The translations under genes and the position numbers were made by a program. From Nocardia gamkensis NBRC 108242 (GTDB taxonomy: Bacteria; Actinomycetota; Actinomycetes; Mycobacteriales; Mycobacteriaceae): DNA of 64,000 nt. Location of the stretch: contig NZ_BDBM01000006.1 of the NCBI RefSeq assembly GCF_001612985.1, forward strand, positions 186,001 to 250,000. Reading direction: 5' to 3'. The stretch's first letter is position 1; each line of letters starts with the position of its first letter. Positions 11,000 to 19,928 of the stretch are shown here, one piece after another. The notes under the pieces are model-generated. The model was not told the DNA's origin and ran no database searches. It saw only the letters and a list, made by a program, of their open reading frames with translations.

Positions 11000-11875
11000 A
11001 TGGAGCTCGGTTTTCACGTACCCGTCTTCGATATCGACGGTGGTACGACCGCTATCGCCGGTGAGCTGGCGCGGGTCGGCGCGGCAGCGGAGGCGTCCGG
11101 GGCGACCTGGTTGTCGTTCATGGACCACTACTTCCAGATCGAGCCGACGGGCCTGCCCGCGGAGGCGAACATGCTGGAGGGCTACACCACTCTCGGCTAT
11201 CTGGCCGCGCACACGTCGCGCGTCGACCTCGGCCTCCTCGTCACCGGCGTGACCTATCGCCACCCCGGGCTGCTCGCCAAGATCGTCACCACGCTCGACG
11301 TCCTGTCGGGTGGCCGGGCGGTGCTGGGCATCGGCGCCGCCTGGTTCGAGCGCGAACACCGTGGGCTCGGCGTGGCGTTTCCCTCGACCGCCGAACGCTT
11401 CGAGCGGCTGGAGGAGACGTTGCGCATCTGCCGCCAGATGTGGGACCCCCAGGACAACGGGGCGTTCGACGGGAAGTACTACCAGCTGGCCGAGACGCTG
11501 TGCTCGCCGCAGCCGATCAACCGGCCGAAGGTGCTCATCGGCGGCGGGGGAGAGCGCAAGACGCTGCGCTTGGTCGCGCAATACGGCGACGCGTGCAACC
11601 TGTTCGGCTCCTCGCCCGCGGACGTCGAGCACAAGCTCGATGTGCTGCGACGGCATTGCGACGACGTCGGCCGCGACTATGACGAGATCCGCAAGACGAT
11701 CATCGCCAACAATCCGCGGCCGAGCCCGGAGAACCGTGACGATTTCGTCCGGCAGATGGCCGACTACGCGAAACTCGGCATCGACACCGCGATCGTCACT
11801 CCGACCACCGGCTCGCCGGCGGCTTGGATCGATGGCATGGCGCCCGCCGTGGCGCAACTGGCGGAACTCGGCTGA
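11000..11875 (+). CDS. LLM class (luciferase-like) F420-dependent oxidoreductase
   Basis: A 291-residue TIM-barrel oxidoreductase; start ATG 11000 after AGAAGGGA. Family features seen: the N-terminal strand MELGFHVPVFDIDG, then MDHYFQIEPTG, RVDLGLLVTGVTYRHPGLLAKIVTTLDVLSGGRAVLGIGAAWFEREH (the highly conserved cofactor-binding stretch) and KVLIGGGGERKTLRLVAQYGD. These are typical of F420-dependent members common in actinobacteria. The substrate cannot be inferred. It stands alone between nmtR and a convergent gene, with a strong hairpin after its end. Confidence 0.88.
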   Translation: MELGFHVPVFDIDGGTTAIAGELARVGAAAEASGATWLSFMDHYFQIEPTGLPAEANMLEGYTTLGYLAAHTSRVDLGLLVTGVTYRHPGLLAKIVTTLDVLSGGRAVLGIGAAWFEREHRGLGVAFPSTAERFERLEETLRICRQMWDPQDNGAFDGKYYQLAETLCSPQPINRPKVLIGGGGERKTLRLVAQYGDACNLFGSSPADVEHKLDVLRRHCDDVGRDYDEIRKTIIANNPRPSPENRDDFVRQMADYAKLGIDTAIVTPTTGSPAAWIDGMAPAVAQLAELG

Positions 11876-11957
11876 GGCGCGGCGGCGGAACGCGCTGTGA
11901 AGGCGCTGCGGATGAGGTGTCCGCGGTAGGGGATTGCGGACCCGGGGATGAACGTGT

Positions 11958-11990
11958 CGCGGTCGGCGGCCTGGAAGGTCGCCGACCGCG
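11958..11990. terminator. Hairpin between convergent genes
   Basis: Arms of 14 bases, CGCGGTCGGCGGCC and GGTCGCCGACCGCG, pair with a single mismatch around a 5-base loop. It lies between the LLM oxidoreductase stop (11875) and the opposing gene's stop (11994). Confidence 0.7.
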
Positions 11991-11993
11991 GGA

Positions 11994-12476
11994 CTACAGT
12001 TTGTAGCCGATCTGGCGCAACAGCTGCCTTCGGGCTGCCTGGTCGTCGGCATTCTCCACGCCGAGCGGCGCCGAACCGTCGATCACGCCGACGATTCCTC
12101 TGCCGAGTTCCGTCTCGGCGATCAGAACCTCGACGGGATTGGCTGTGGCGCAGAAGATCCCGCAGACCTCGGGGACCTGCCGCACGGCATTGAGCACGTT
12201 GACGGGATAACCCTCGCGCAGAAAGACGATGAACGAGTGCCCGGCCCCGAGGTCGACCGCGTTCTTGGTGGCGAGTTCGACGAGCGAGTCGTCGTTGCCG
12301 GAGTGGCGGACCAGGCGCGGGCCGGAGGCCTCGCAGAACGCCAGCCCGAAGCGCAGGTGCTGACTTACCCCGACCAGCGCTTCGTGCAGGTCTTCCACGG
12401 TTTTGATGAAGTGGGACTGTCCGATGATGACGTTGAGTTCGTCCGGCTTGTCGATGCGTACGGCTGTCAACTCCAC
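11994..12476 (-). CDS. Adenosine-specific kinase family protein (PF04008-like)
   Basis: A compact 160-residue protein matching the family I know from the archaeal 'adenosine specific kinase' PAE2307. Conserved blocks are DELNVIIGQSHFIKTVEDLHEALV, LRFGLAFCEASGPRLVRHSGND, AGHSFIVFLREGYPVNVLNAVRQVPEVCGIFCATANPVEVLIAETELGRGI and GVENADDQAARRQLLRQIGYKL. The function in bacteria is not settled and the kinase name rests on little biochemistry. The start is a GTG at 12476 with only a weak ribosome site. It is a single gene, convergent with the LLM oxidoreductase. Confidence 0.85.
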   Translation of the reverse strand: MELTAVRIDKPDELNVIIGQSHFIKTVEDLHEALVGVSQHLRFGLAFCEASGPRLVRHSGNDDSLVELATKNAVDLGAGHSFIVFLREGYPVNVLNAVRQVPEVCGIFCATANPVEVLIAETELGRGIVGVIDGSAPLGVENADDQAARRQLLRQIGYKL

Positions 12477-12578
12477 AGCGACATACTGCGCCCCAGTGAT
12501 GTCGATTCATAGCATTTCGACATTTCTTTCGCGCGCGTCGCGGGTGCCCCACGGTGACACCCGAGTCGGTAACGGGAC

Positions 12579-13337
12579 CTAGCCCTCGGCGGTGCGGGCA
12601 GGAAGGTCCACGACCAGCGCGGTGGCGTTGTCCCTTCCTCCGGCCAAGAGGGCGGCGTCCACCAGGGAGTTGGCGATCGCGTGGGCCGCGTCGCCGTCGG
12701 CGAGAATGGCCTTGACGGCGGCGATGCCGAGTGGCTTGTGCACTCCGTCGGTGCTCAGCAGCAGTCTGCCCGTGCTCGATCCGGTGGCGGCATACCCGAT
12801 CTCGTCCGGTCGGACGGTGCGGGCCGAGGTGGTGACCAGATGGCTCATTCGCGGGGTGACCGCCAGCCCGCGGGCTCGGTAGGACTCGGCCACGGTGTGG
12901 TCGGTGGTGATCTGGTGCAGCACCCGCCCGTTCCAGCGATACGCCCGGCAGTCGCCGACCCATGCCACCTCGCAGGGACCATCGGGTCGACCGGCGGTCG
13001 GCAATACCGCCACCACGAGCACGCTGTCGGCGGAGGGTTCCGGGACTTCCCGCAGCAATTCTTCTTGCGCCGCGAGGATTCCCGCTCGCGCCCCGTCCCG
13101 GGCGCCCGCATGTGCCGCCGCCGCGGCAACCGTGCGTGCCGCCCGCGCGCCGAGGAGATGGTCTCCCACACCGTCGGCGACCACGAACGCTGTCGCTCCG
13201 CTCATCGCATCGGTCTCGATCGCGACCGCGTCGGCGTTGATCGACCGTGACGCACGCCGACTGGCCGAGGCGCCCATCGCCGCGCCCAGCCACGGCATCT
13301 CGATCCGCGGCAGGCTTGCAGTAGTGCCGGTGTACAT
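12579..13337 (-). CDS. PP2C-family serine/threonine protein phosphatase
   Basis: A metal-dependent phosphatase domain of 252 residues without a membrane anchor, so cytosolic. The ATG at 13337 follows GGAGGAG; the in-frame extension to 13382 is less likely. PPM motifs: AFVVADGVGDHLLG (metal-binding Asp-Gly), WVGDCRAYRW, TDHTVAESY, LLLSTDGVHKPL (metal Asp) and GGRDNATALVVDL (metal Asp-Asn). The usual fourth position DG-x-G-G is changed to DGVGDH. Divergent and 980 bases away is a protein with a Thr-rich tandem repeat, which could be a phosphoprotein partner, but this is speculation. The long upstream space may hold its promoter. Confidence 0.87.
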   Translation of the reverse strand: MYTGTTASLPRIEMPWLGAAMGASASRRASRSINADAVAIETDAMSGATAFVVADGVGDHLLGARAARTVAAAAAHAGARDGARAGILAAQEELLREVPEPSADSVLVVAVLPTAGRPDGPCEVAWVGDCRAYRWNGRVLHQITTDHTVAESYRARGLAVTPRMSHLVTTSARTVRPDEIGYAATGSSTGRLLLSTDGVHKPLGIAAVKAILADGDAAHAIANSLVDAALLAGGRDNATALVVDLPARTAEG

Positions 13338-14315
13338 GAACTGGTCTCCTCCGGGCTGGGCTCGAGTGCTGCCGACGAGCACCCTTCAAGGAGACCGCAC
13401 CGGTATTTGGGCTTGTCGAGAGTTCGTTGTGGGGACACTGAGAATTCGCTCTCGATTCGGTCACGGCCGCCATCCCCGCGTCCGCTCCGGCAAGCATCGG
13501 TGTGCTTTGCGTCTCGTATTCGATCGATGCCGATCGCGGGTGGACGCGGCAGCGCAATATCGATCATTGTTTCCGTGCCGAACTTCCCATTTCGCAACAT
13601 TGCTTCCGGATTCCGGCAATCAATCGGCTTACTGCCGGCTGCTCGGCATATTCATCTTCTCGTCAGTGCGGTAGGGACGCACGCAGCGTGTAACTCACCG
13701 AGGCCGATTCCTCTCGTCCGGGCAAGCAGGCCGAGGGCGAACAGTGCGCCCGATGCCGCGACGGCCGCAAACTCGGAGCCGTCGGCTCGCTACGGTCCAG
13801 CGCAGCTTCCGGGACAGGACATGGTCGCCGCTGCCCGGCGCTGCGGCGGCGCTCGCCTCGCCTGTCGCGGTCGCGTGCGCACGGATTGTGTCGGCGGGTG
13901 GCGGACCGCTCCTGCTCGGCGAGGCGATCTGGGCGGCGCGGTCGTCGGGTGTCGGCTCGGCGGTCCTGGTGTGCGCCGGGTCAGCGCGCGCTCCGCGCGG
14001 TGAGGCCGACTCGGCCGCAATGTTCGGTGTGCCGAATTGGCGGTGTCCAGCACCGTAGACATGGGCGCCGAAATTTCCGATGTCGGCATCGGCCACGTCT
14101 TTCCGTCGCTGGCGGCGACAGACATCTTGACTAGGCAAAACGCTTTCGGTGCGCGAGATTTCGATAGATCGTGGAGTTGTCGGTGACGTAGACAACAGAC
14201 GAAACTCCGTTGAATTCCCCGCCCTACCGGTGAGTACGTGATCGAATGCTCTGCAACTGACGTCTCGAACCCGCCGTGTTGCGCCGTGGGTCCAGAAATC
14301 CAGGAGGTTGTGGCT
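13338..14315. other. Intergenic region of about 980 bases
   Basis: Between the divergent PP2C gene and the tandem-repeat protein gene. Open frames in both strands here read as low-complexity Arg/Pro/Ala strings without a ribosome site or family resemblance. The base composition is a little less GC-rich near 13550-13660. One inverted repeat is seen at 14176-14196. No gene or RNA could be supported. Confidence 0.5.
14176..14196. promoter_or_regulatory. Inverted repeat upstream of tandem-repeat gene
   Basis: GTTGTC and GACAAC are separated by 9 bases (GGTGACGTA), about 120 bases before the start at 14316. It may be an operator; there is no regulator gene beside it to assign it to. Confidence 0.3.
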
Positions 14316-15779
14316 GTGGTCGACGCAAGCGTGCCCACGCTGCGTCCGTCCGAGCTGGAAAGATTGGCCCAGCTCGACGAACACAACGAACTTTCTGCCG
14401 AACGGATGCGATCGACCTCGCAGCGGCTGGGCGTGCCGGAGGAGGACCTGCGGCGGTGGCTGGCGGACCGCCGCGCCGCCAGCGCGCCCACCAGGCGCAT
14501 CGATGTCCCCGGGGCCGCGTCCCCACGCGTCGATGTTCCCGACGCACCGACTACGCGGATCGATCCCCCCGAGGCAGCGCCTACGCAGACCGATGCCGCT
14601 GAGGCAGCGCCTACGCAGACCGATGTCCCCGAGGCAGCGACCACGCAGACCGATGCCCCTGAAGCGGCGACGACGCGCATCGGTGTCCCCGACCCGCCCA
14701 CCACGCGCATCGATGGCTTCGAGCCGCCGACCCGGCAGGTGGGGTATGGGCAGGTCAGCCACCGGCCGTCGCGCATCATCACGCTGTCGGAAGCGGCCGG
14801 AGGCGCACTGCTGCCGCAGATCTCCGACGGCGATGTCACCACCTTCCTGGCCGATGCCTACCGCAGCCTGCCGGCGCAGGAGTTCGCGCGCATCGACGCC
14901 GTCTACACCGATGGGATCCAGACGACCTGTCGGTGGCTCGCCGAACACACCGGCAGGCAGTGCCGTCACGACCTGAACCAGAACGGCGTCGGGAGCTGGC
15001 TGGGGCCCCGCGGGGCCGGTCTGGCCGAATACATGCTCTCGGTGCTGCAACCTCGACTCAGCTCGCCGAATCGCTTCCAGCCGGGTCCCGGCGCCGGTGT
15101 GGTGGACGAGTGGAACGACATCCTCAGCCTGTACCGGTTCCTCGGCAGCCTGGTGGCCGACAGCCCCAGTCGCGGGCACACCATCACGCGCCTGCGCGGC
15201 GCCCAAGCCGCGTTCCTGCTGCACGGTTTGCGGCTGGATCTGCCGTCGGATCTGGCCTACTCGGTCGGGCCCGGGCTGACCACGGTCCCGATCGACCACG
15301 ACGTCATCGCCCGTGTCCGGGCCAGGACCGCCGATCCGGTGGACGCGGCGGCGCTGGTCACCGCACTCTTCACCGGTGCCACCGCGATGGAACTCAACGC
15401 CATTCCCTGTGTCGCGCTGACCGCCGACGCGCTGATCTTCAACGGCCCGATCGGCTACACCCACGCGCCCGACCTGTACGTGTGGGTGATACCGCCGCCT
15501 GCGCGCACCTTGCTCTACGACGCCCGCGTCTCGCAGGAATCGCGACCCACCCCGAACAGCAAACTGTTCACCGGGGCCATCGGCGGCGCGGGCTTCCGCC
15601 TTCGCAGGCTCGCCGCGGCATGCGAGGTGAGCCTTCCGGACCTGTACCACTGGCACCACAGCTGGATCCGCCGTGCCGGACTGCTCCGGATGTCCGAGCA
15701 ACCGGCGCCGGTCCGCAACACCGATCTGCTGTTCGGCCTGAAACTCGCGCCCCGGCCACGCCGCCGCCGCGCACGCTGA
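14316..15779 (+). CDS. Unknown 487-residue protein with Thr-rich decapeptide repeats
   Basis: The GTG at 14316 has a perfect AGGAGG 8 bases upstream and is chosen over an in-frame start at 14238. The N-terminus (about 1-55) is helical and charged (LRPSELERLAQLDEH, then EEDLRRWLADRR). Residues about 56-141 consist of 10-residue repeats of the type TTQTDAPEAA, encoded by a 30-bp tandem repeat. The C-terminal 340 residues look like a folded globular domain with conserved-looking segments (DAVYTDGIQTTCRWL, ITRLRGAQAAFLLHGLRLDL, ATAMELNAIPCVALTADALIF, DLYHWHHSWIRRAGLLR) that I do not recognise. The repeat is rich in Thr next to acidic residues and could be a phosphorylated linker. No signal peptide or membrane segment is seen. 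Confidence 0.8.
   Translation: MVDASVPTLRPSELERLAQLDEHNELSAERMRSTSQRLGVPEEDLRRWLADRRAASAPTRRIDVPGAASPRVDVPDAPTTRIDPPEAAPTQTDAAEAAPTQTDVPEAATTQTDAPEAATTRIGVPDPPTTRIDGFEPPTRQVGYGQVSHRPSRIITLSEAAGGALLPQISDGDVTTFLADAYRSLPAQEFARIDAVYTDGIQTTCRWLAEHTGRQCRHDLNQNGVGSWLGPRGAGLAEYMLSVLQPRLSSPNRFQPGPGAGVVDEWNDILSLYRFLGSLVADSPSRGHTITRLRGAQAAFLLHGLRLDLPSDLAYSVGPGLTTVPIDHDVIARVRARTADPVDAAALVTALFTGATAMELNAIPCVALTADALIFNGPIGYTHAPDLYVWVIPPPARTLLYDARVSQESRPTPNSKLFTGAIGGAGFRLRRLAAACEVSLPDLYHWHHSWIRRAGLLRMSEQPAPVRNTDLLFGLKLAPRPRRRRAR
14481..14738 (+). repeat. 30-bp tandem repeat (about 8.6 units) inside a coding region
   Basis: Units start at 14481, 14511, 14541, 14571, 14601, 14631, 14661, 14691 and (partial) 14721. 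The 20-base core GAGGCAGCGCCTACGCAGAC is identical in the units at 14571 and 14601; the others diverge outward. The period of exactly 30 bases keeps frame and gives decapeptides. The two identical central cores suggest recent unit duplication, so copy number may vary between strains. Confidence 0.9.
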
Positions 15780-15797
15780 GGCGGGGGCGCGAGCAGG

Positions 15798-16133
15798 TCA
15801 CCCGGCGTCGAGGAGATGCCGGGGTGCGGCCTGCCGCCACGAGTCGAGCACGATGGCTTCCAGTTCGGCCAGGTCGTCGAGGGCGGTCAGACGCACGCGG
15901 ACCCAGGCGTTGTTCGCTTCGTGCGCGGCGATCCAGAACTTGCCCGGTTCGGCGACGACGAGTTCGTCGCGATCGGCGACGGGGCAGCGGACCGCCATCG
16001 AGGTCTCCGCCTCCGGAAGGGTGAGAAACAACTTGCCCGCGACCCGGAAGGTCGGCATCCCCCAGGTGAACTGTTCGGATGTCTCCGGTAGCGACAGCGC
16101 GAAGGACCGGACATCGTCCCCGGTGAAACTCAT
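15798..16133 (-). CDS. MmcQ/YjbR family protein
   Basis: A 111-residue small alpha/beta protein of the MmcQ/YjbR (DUF419) fold, sometimes called DNA-binding because of structural resemblance, with no proven role. Family features: the N-terminal FALSLPETSEQFTWGMPTFRVAGKLFLTL, then MAVRCPVADRDELV and the C-terminal AWVRVRLTALDDLAELEAIVLDSWRQAAP. The ATG at 16133 begins the conserved region. It ends only 19 bases from the stop of the convergent tandem-repeat gene. Confidence 0.86.
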   Translation of the reverse strand: MSFTGDDVRSFALSLPETSEQFTWGMPTFRVAGKLFLTLPEAETSMAVRCPVADRDELVVAEPGKFWIAAHEANNAWVRVRLTALDDLAELEAIVLDSWRQAAPRHLLDAG

Positions 16134-16352
16134 GCACCGAATCCTTCCAGGCCGGAACGGAACTCCCCGTGCGTGGTCCGACTCCTGACGAGATCGGCGG
16201 TGCGGGGCCTGTCGGAACGATAGGGCGTGGTGCCAACGCGACGGCCGGCGCGTTGTGAAGTGCCCAGTAATCGTCTCGTGACCTGAGCGCTCGTCGTCCA
16301 GCCCCCTATCGTTCGGCGCAGTTGTCGGTGAGGTCGAGAGGGCAGTATCCGG

Positions 16353-17903
16353 ATGGTCGGCACGCGCGAGAAGTTGGAGCGATTGCGGGACACCCTCGCG
16401 ACCGCCGAGGAACCGGCGGGTGCGTCGGGTATCGCCAAACGGCAGAGCAAAGGCATCCCGAGTGCCCGTGAGCGCGTGCGATCGTTACTGGATCCCGGAA
16501 CGTTCGTCGAGATCGGCGCACTCGCGCGCACACCGGGAGCCCCGGATGCGAAGTACGGCGACGGAGTGGTCACCGGCCACGGCCGCATCGACGGCAGACC
16601 GGTCGTGGTCATCGCGCACGACCAGACGGTCTACGGCGGCTCGGTCGGCGAGATGTTCGGCCGGAAGGTCGCGCACATCCTGAAGTTCGCGTACGAGAAG
16701 GCCTGCCCGGTGGTGGCGATCAACGATTCCGGCGGCGCCCGGATCCAGGACGCGGTCACCTCCCTGGCCTGGTTCGCCCACATGAGCCGACGCCAAGAGC
16801 GGTTGTCCGGATTCGTCCCGCAGGTCTCCATCATGCTCGGCAAGTGCGCCGCGGGTTCGGTATACGGCCCGGTGAACACCGACGTTCTCGTCGCGACCGA
16901 GAACTCCTACATGTTCGTCACCGGTCCCGAGGTCATCAAGACGGTGACCGGCGAAGACGTGACCGCGGAGGAACTGGGCGGCGCTCACGTGCAGGCCCGC
17001 AACGGCACGATCCACCACGTGACCGCGACCGAACAGGAGGCATTCGACTGGGCCCGTAAATACCTGAGCTATCTGCCGTCGAGCTGCCTGGAGCAGGCGC
17101 CGCTGGTGAACCCCGGTCTCGAGCCGGAGATCACCGCGACCGACCTCGAGCTCGAGTCGATCATCCCGGACTCCGATCGCGAGGGATACGACATGCACGA
17201 GATCCTGCTGCGCATCTTCGACGACGGTGATTTCCACGAGATCCGCTCCGCCACCGCGGCCAATCTGATCACCGGCTTCACGCGCGTGGACGGACGCAGC
17301 GTCGGGGTCGTCGCCAATCAGCCGTTGGTGCTCGGGGGAGCGGTCGACGCGAAATGCTCCGACAAGGCAACACATTTCATCCGGCTGTGCAACGCCTTCG
17401 GCATTCCCTTGGTGTTCGTCGTGGACACTCCCGGCGTGCTTCCCGGCGTCGAAGAGGAACGCAACGGTGTCATCGTCCGCGGCGGACGTGTGTTCCGCGC
17501 GATCATCGAGGCGACCGTGCCCATCATCAACGTCGTGGTGCGCAAGTCCTACGGCGGCGCCTACGGCTTCATGGCATGCAAGCAGCTCGGCGCCGACATC
17601 AGCCTGGCCTGGCCGACCGCCCGCATCGCGGTGATCGGCGCGGAGAGCGCGGTCGACATCGCGGGGCGGCGCCAGCTGCTCCAGGTGCCGGAAGAACAGC
17701 GCGCGGCGGTGCGGGATTTCATGATCGACCAGTACAACGCCACCGTCGCCACTCCGTGGATCGCGGCCGAACGCGGCTACATCGATGCGGTGATCGAACC
17801 ATCCCGTACCCGGCTGGAGATACGGCACGCGCTCCAGCTGCTGCGGGACAAGGAAGCAGCCGCCGAGCACAACCCGCGCAAGCACAGCCTGTACCCGATG
17901 TAG
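16353..17903 (+). CDS. Acyl-CoA carboxylase beta subunit (carboxyltransferase)
   Basis: Carboxyltransferase subunit of an acetyl-/propionyl-type acyl-CoA carboxylase, 516 residues, cytosolic. ATG 16353 follows GAGAGGG. The N-terminal crotonase-like half holds [34 protein letters not shown] and [49 protein letters not shown], the acyl-CoA side. The C-terminal half has [18 protein letters not shown] and the biotin-side motif [24 protein letters not shown], then [12 protein letters not shown]. No biotin-carrying alpha subunit is nearby, so it must use one encoded elsewhere. The chain-length preference cannot be read from the sequence. The next gene follows after 76 bases on the same strand. Confidence 0.93.
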   Translation: MVGTREKLERLRDTLATAEEPAGASGIAKRQSKGIPSARERVRSLLDPGTFVEIGALARTPGAPDAKYGDGVVTGHGRIDGRPVVVIAHDQTVYGGSVGEMFGRKVAHILKFAYEKACPVVAINDSGGARIQDAVTSLAWFAHMSRRQERLSGFVPQVSIMLGKCAAGSVYGPVNTDVLVATENSYMFVTGPEVIKTVTGEDVTAEELGGAHVQARNGTIHHVTATEQEAFDWARKYLSYLPSSCLEQAPLVNPGLEPEITATDLELESIIPDSDREGYDMHEILLRIFDDGDFHEIRSATAANLITGFTRVDGRSVGVVANQPLVLGGAVDAKCSDKATHFIRLCNAFGIPLVFVVDTPGVLPGVEEERNGVIVRGGRVFRAIIEATVPIINVVVRKSYGGAYGFMACKQLGADISLAWPTARIAVIGAESAVDIAGRRQLLQVPEEQRAAVRDFMIDQYNATVATPWIAAERGYIDAVIEPSRTRLEIRHALQLLRDKEAAAEHNPRKHSLYPM

Positions 17904-17979
17904 TGCTGGGTTTTCCCGCCGCCGGGCTGGGTATGCGGCGGTGTGGGGATGAAGGTCCGCGGTCGGAGGAGTTGCGGGC

Positions 17980-19437
17980 ATGGACTGGTTCACCGCATCC
18001 GAATACTGGTTGAGCAGGCAGATGCTGACGCGCGGCGTCGCGGCCGTCTATCTGATCGCCTTCCTGGTCGCCGCACGGCAGTTCCGGGCGCTGATCGGTG
18101 AGCACGGCATGCTTCCGGTGCCGCGCTTGCTGGCCCGGCGGTCCTTCCGGCGGGTGCCGAGCATCTTCCACGTCCACTATTCCGATCGTTTCTTCGCCGC
18201 CGTCTCCTGGTTCGGTGCGGCGCTGTCCGCAGCGCTGGTCGCCGGTGCGGCCGACCTGGTGCCGCTGTGGGCGGCGATGCTGCTGTGGGCGACGTTGTGG
18301 GTGCTCTACCTGTCGATCGTCAACGTGGGGCAGGAATGGTATGCGTTCGGCTGGGAGTCACTGCTGCTGGAATGCGGGTTCCTGGTGATCTTCCTCGGCA
18401 ACGACCGCACCGAGCCGCCGGTGCTGGTGCTCCTGCTCGCCCGCTGGCTGCTGTTCCGGGTGGAGTTCGGCGCCGGACTGATCAAACTGCGCGGTGACCG
18501 GTGCTGGCGCGATCTGACCTGCCTGTACTACCACCACGAGACCCAGCCGATGCCCGGACCGCTGAGCTGGTTCTTCCACCATCTGCCCAAGCCGCTGCAC
18601 CGGGCCGAGGTGGTGGGCAATCACGTGGCGCAGCTCGTGGTGCCCTTCGGCCTGTTCGCACCGCAGCCGGTGGCGAGCATCGCCGCGGCCGTCATCGTGA
18701 TCACCCAGCTGTGGTTGGTGGTGTCGGGCAATTTCGCCTGGCTGAACTGGCTGACGATCGTCCTCGCGTGCGGCGCTCTCAGCGGGTCCGCGGTGGCGGC
18801 GGTGCTACCGGTGCCCGCCCCGCCGCCCTTGCCCCCCCCGCCGCCGTGGTTCGTGGGCCTCGTCATCGCGTTCACCGCCCTGGTGGTCTTCCTGAGCTAC
18901 CGTCCGGCGCGCAACCTGATCTCCAGTCACCAGGCCATGAACCGATCGTTCGACCCCTACCACTTGGTCAACACCTACGGAGCGTTCGGCAGCATCGGTC
19001 GCACCCGCTACGAGGTGGTCGTCGAAGGCACCGAGGAGTCGACCGTCACCGATCGGACGCAGTGGAAGGAATACGAGTTCAAGGGCAAGCCCGGAGATCC
19101 GCGGCGGCTGCCACGCCAATGGGCCCCTTACCACCTGCGCCTGGATTGGCTCATGTGGTTCGCCGCGACCTCGCCGCGGTACGCGCAGTCGTGGCTGGCC
19201 GCCTTCCTGGCGCGGCTGCTGGAGAACGACCCGGCCACGCTGCGCCTGCTGCGGCACAATCCATTCCCGGACGCCGCGCCGCGTTTCGTGCGGGCGCAAC
19301 TGTATCTGTATCGCTTCACCACACCGCGCGAATTGGCTCGCACCCGAGCGTGGTGGCACCGCACCCTGGTCAGCCGCTACGTTCCGCCCCTTGCCTTGGA
19401 CGACCTGCACCACCACAGCCACTCCGGCCGTCACTGA
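17980..19437 (+). CDS. Lipase maturation factor family membrane protein
   Basis: A 485-residue polytopic membrane protein of the LMF family (PF06762-like). ATG 17980 has GGAGGAG upstream. Family blocks: an N-terminal membrane segment, NVGQEWYAFGWESLLLECGFL, LLLARWLLFRVEFGAGLIKLRGDRCWRDLTCLYYHHETQPMPGPLSWFFHHLPKP, then several hydrophobic helices, and a C-terminal soluble part with FGSIGRTRYEVVVEGT, KEYEFKGKPGDP and APYHLRLDWLMWFAA. An unusual proline run (PAPPPLPPPPPW) separates two membrane helices. The human relative helps lipases fold in the ER; the bacterial role is unproven, perhaps folding or export of a lipase. Confidence 0.9.
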   Translation: MDWFTASEYWLSRQMLTRGVAAVYLIAFLVAARQFRALIGEHGMLPVPRLLARRSFRRVPSIFHVHYSDRFFAAVSWFGAALSAALVAGAADLVPLWAAMLLWATLWVLYLSIVNVGQEWYAFGWESLLLECGFLVIFLGNDRTEPPVLVLLLARWLLFRVEFGAGLIKLRGDRCWRDLTCLYYHHETQPMPGPLSWFFHHLPKPLHRAEVVGNHVAQLVVPFGLFAPQPVASIAAAVIVITQLWLVVSGNFAWLNWLTIVLACGALSGSAVAAVLPVPAPPPLPPPPPWFVGLVIAFTALVVFLSYRPARNLISSHQAMNRSFDPYHLVNTYGAFGSIGRTRYEVVVEGTEESTVTDRTQWKEYEFKGKPGDPRRLPRQWAPYHLRLDWLMWFAATSPRYAQSWLAAFLARLLENDPATLRLLRHNPFPDAAPRFVRAQLYLYRFTTPRELARTRAWWHRTLVSRYVPPLALDDLHHHSHSGRH

Positions 19438-19574
19438 ACTCGAGAACCTCTGGCCGGCAACGGCTTGCGCCGGAGGTCGGAGAATCGGGTGGTATTCGCC
19501 ACAGTGCGTCGGCGACGATCGGCGGCGAAAGCGGGTATGCGCCGGAATGACGCAACCGACCGAAGGAGGATGTC

Positions 19575-19721
19575 ATGTCCATTTCGGCCTCGCGCTCGCA
19601 GTATCGCGCCGCCCGACGCAGCGACGGCGGTTATCCCGGCTCCGAGGGCCCCATCGAATGGACCGTCGCGGCATGGGTTCTGGTATTGACAGTGCTGAGT
19701 ATCGCGCTGGCGCTGCTGTAA
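19575..19721 (+). CDS. Small single-helix membrane protein (48 residues)
   Basis: ATG 19575 is preceded by AAGGAGGA at 19563-19570 with ideal spacing. The protein has a basic, Ser/Arg-rich N-terminal half (SRSQYRAARRSDGGYPGSEG) and one C-terminal membrane helix (WTVAAWVLVLTVLSIALALL) reaching the last residue. It lies between the LMF gene and the MscS channel gene on the same strand. Function is unknown. The strong ribosome site and clean topology make it more convincing than a random frame. Confidence 0.65.
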   Translation: MSISASRSQYRAARRSDGGYPGSEGPIEWTVAAWVLVLTVLSIALALL

Positions 19722-19761
19722 GAACACCACCCTTGGCCGGCGAAGGCCTGGCGAGAAACGA

Positions 19762-19781
19762 CAACGGTTCGAACGCCGTTG
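19762..19781. terminator. Weak hairpin after the small membrane gene
   Basis: CAACGG and CCGTTG are separated by 8 bases (TTCGAACG), 40 bases after the small gene's stop and before the MscS gene. Only 6 pairs and no T-run, so the call is weak. Confidence 0.3.
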
Positions 19782-19928
19782 CGCCAGAGCCGGAACGAGA
19801 GCATTCCACTCACGTACTGGAGCTGAGCAGCACCAGGTGCTCGACGTTCCTCGCATCCCGTTGCCCCTGCCGCGAAGACCCTGCGGAGCAACGGTGCCGA
19901 GTGGAACGAGGAGAAGGAGTTCGTTCTG

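Noticed and set aside
13407..14003. Possible protein-coding frame of about 200 residues on the plus strand
   Set aside because: Arg/Ala/Pro-rich low-complexity product, no ribosome site and no recognisable motif; more likely chance in high-GC DNA.
19440..19475. Imperfect hairpin after the lipase maturation factor gene
   Set aside because: Only short interrupted pairing (CCTC and GGC blocks); not convincing.
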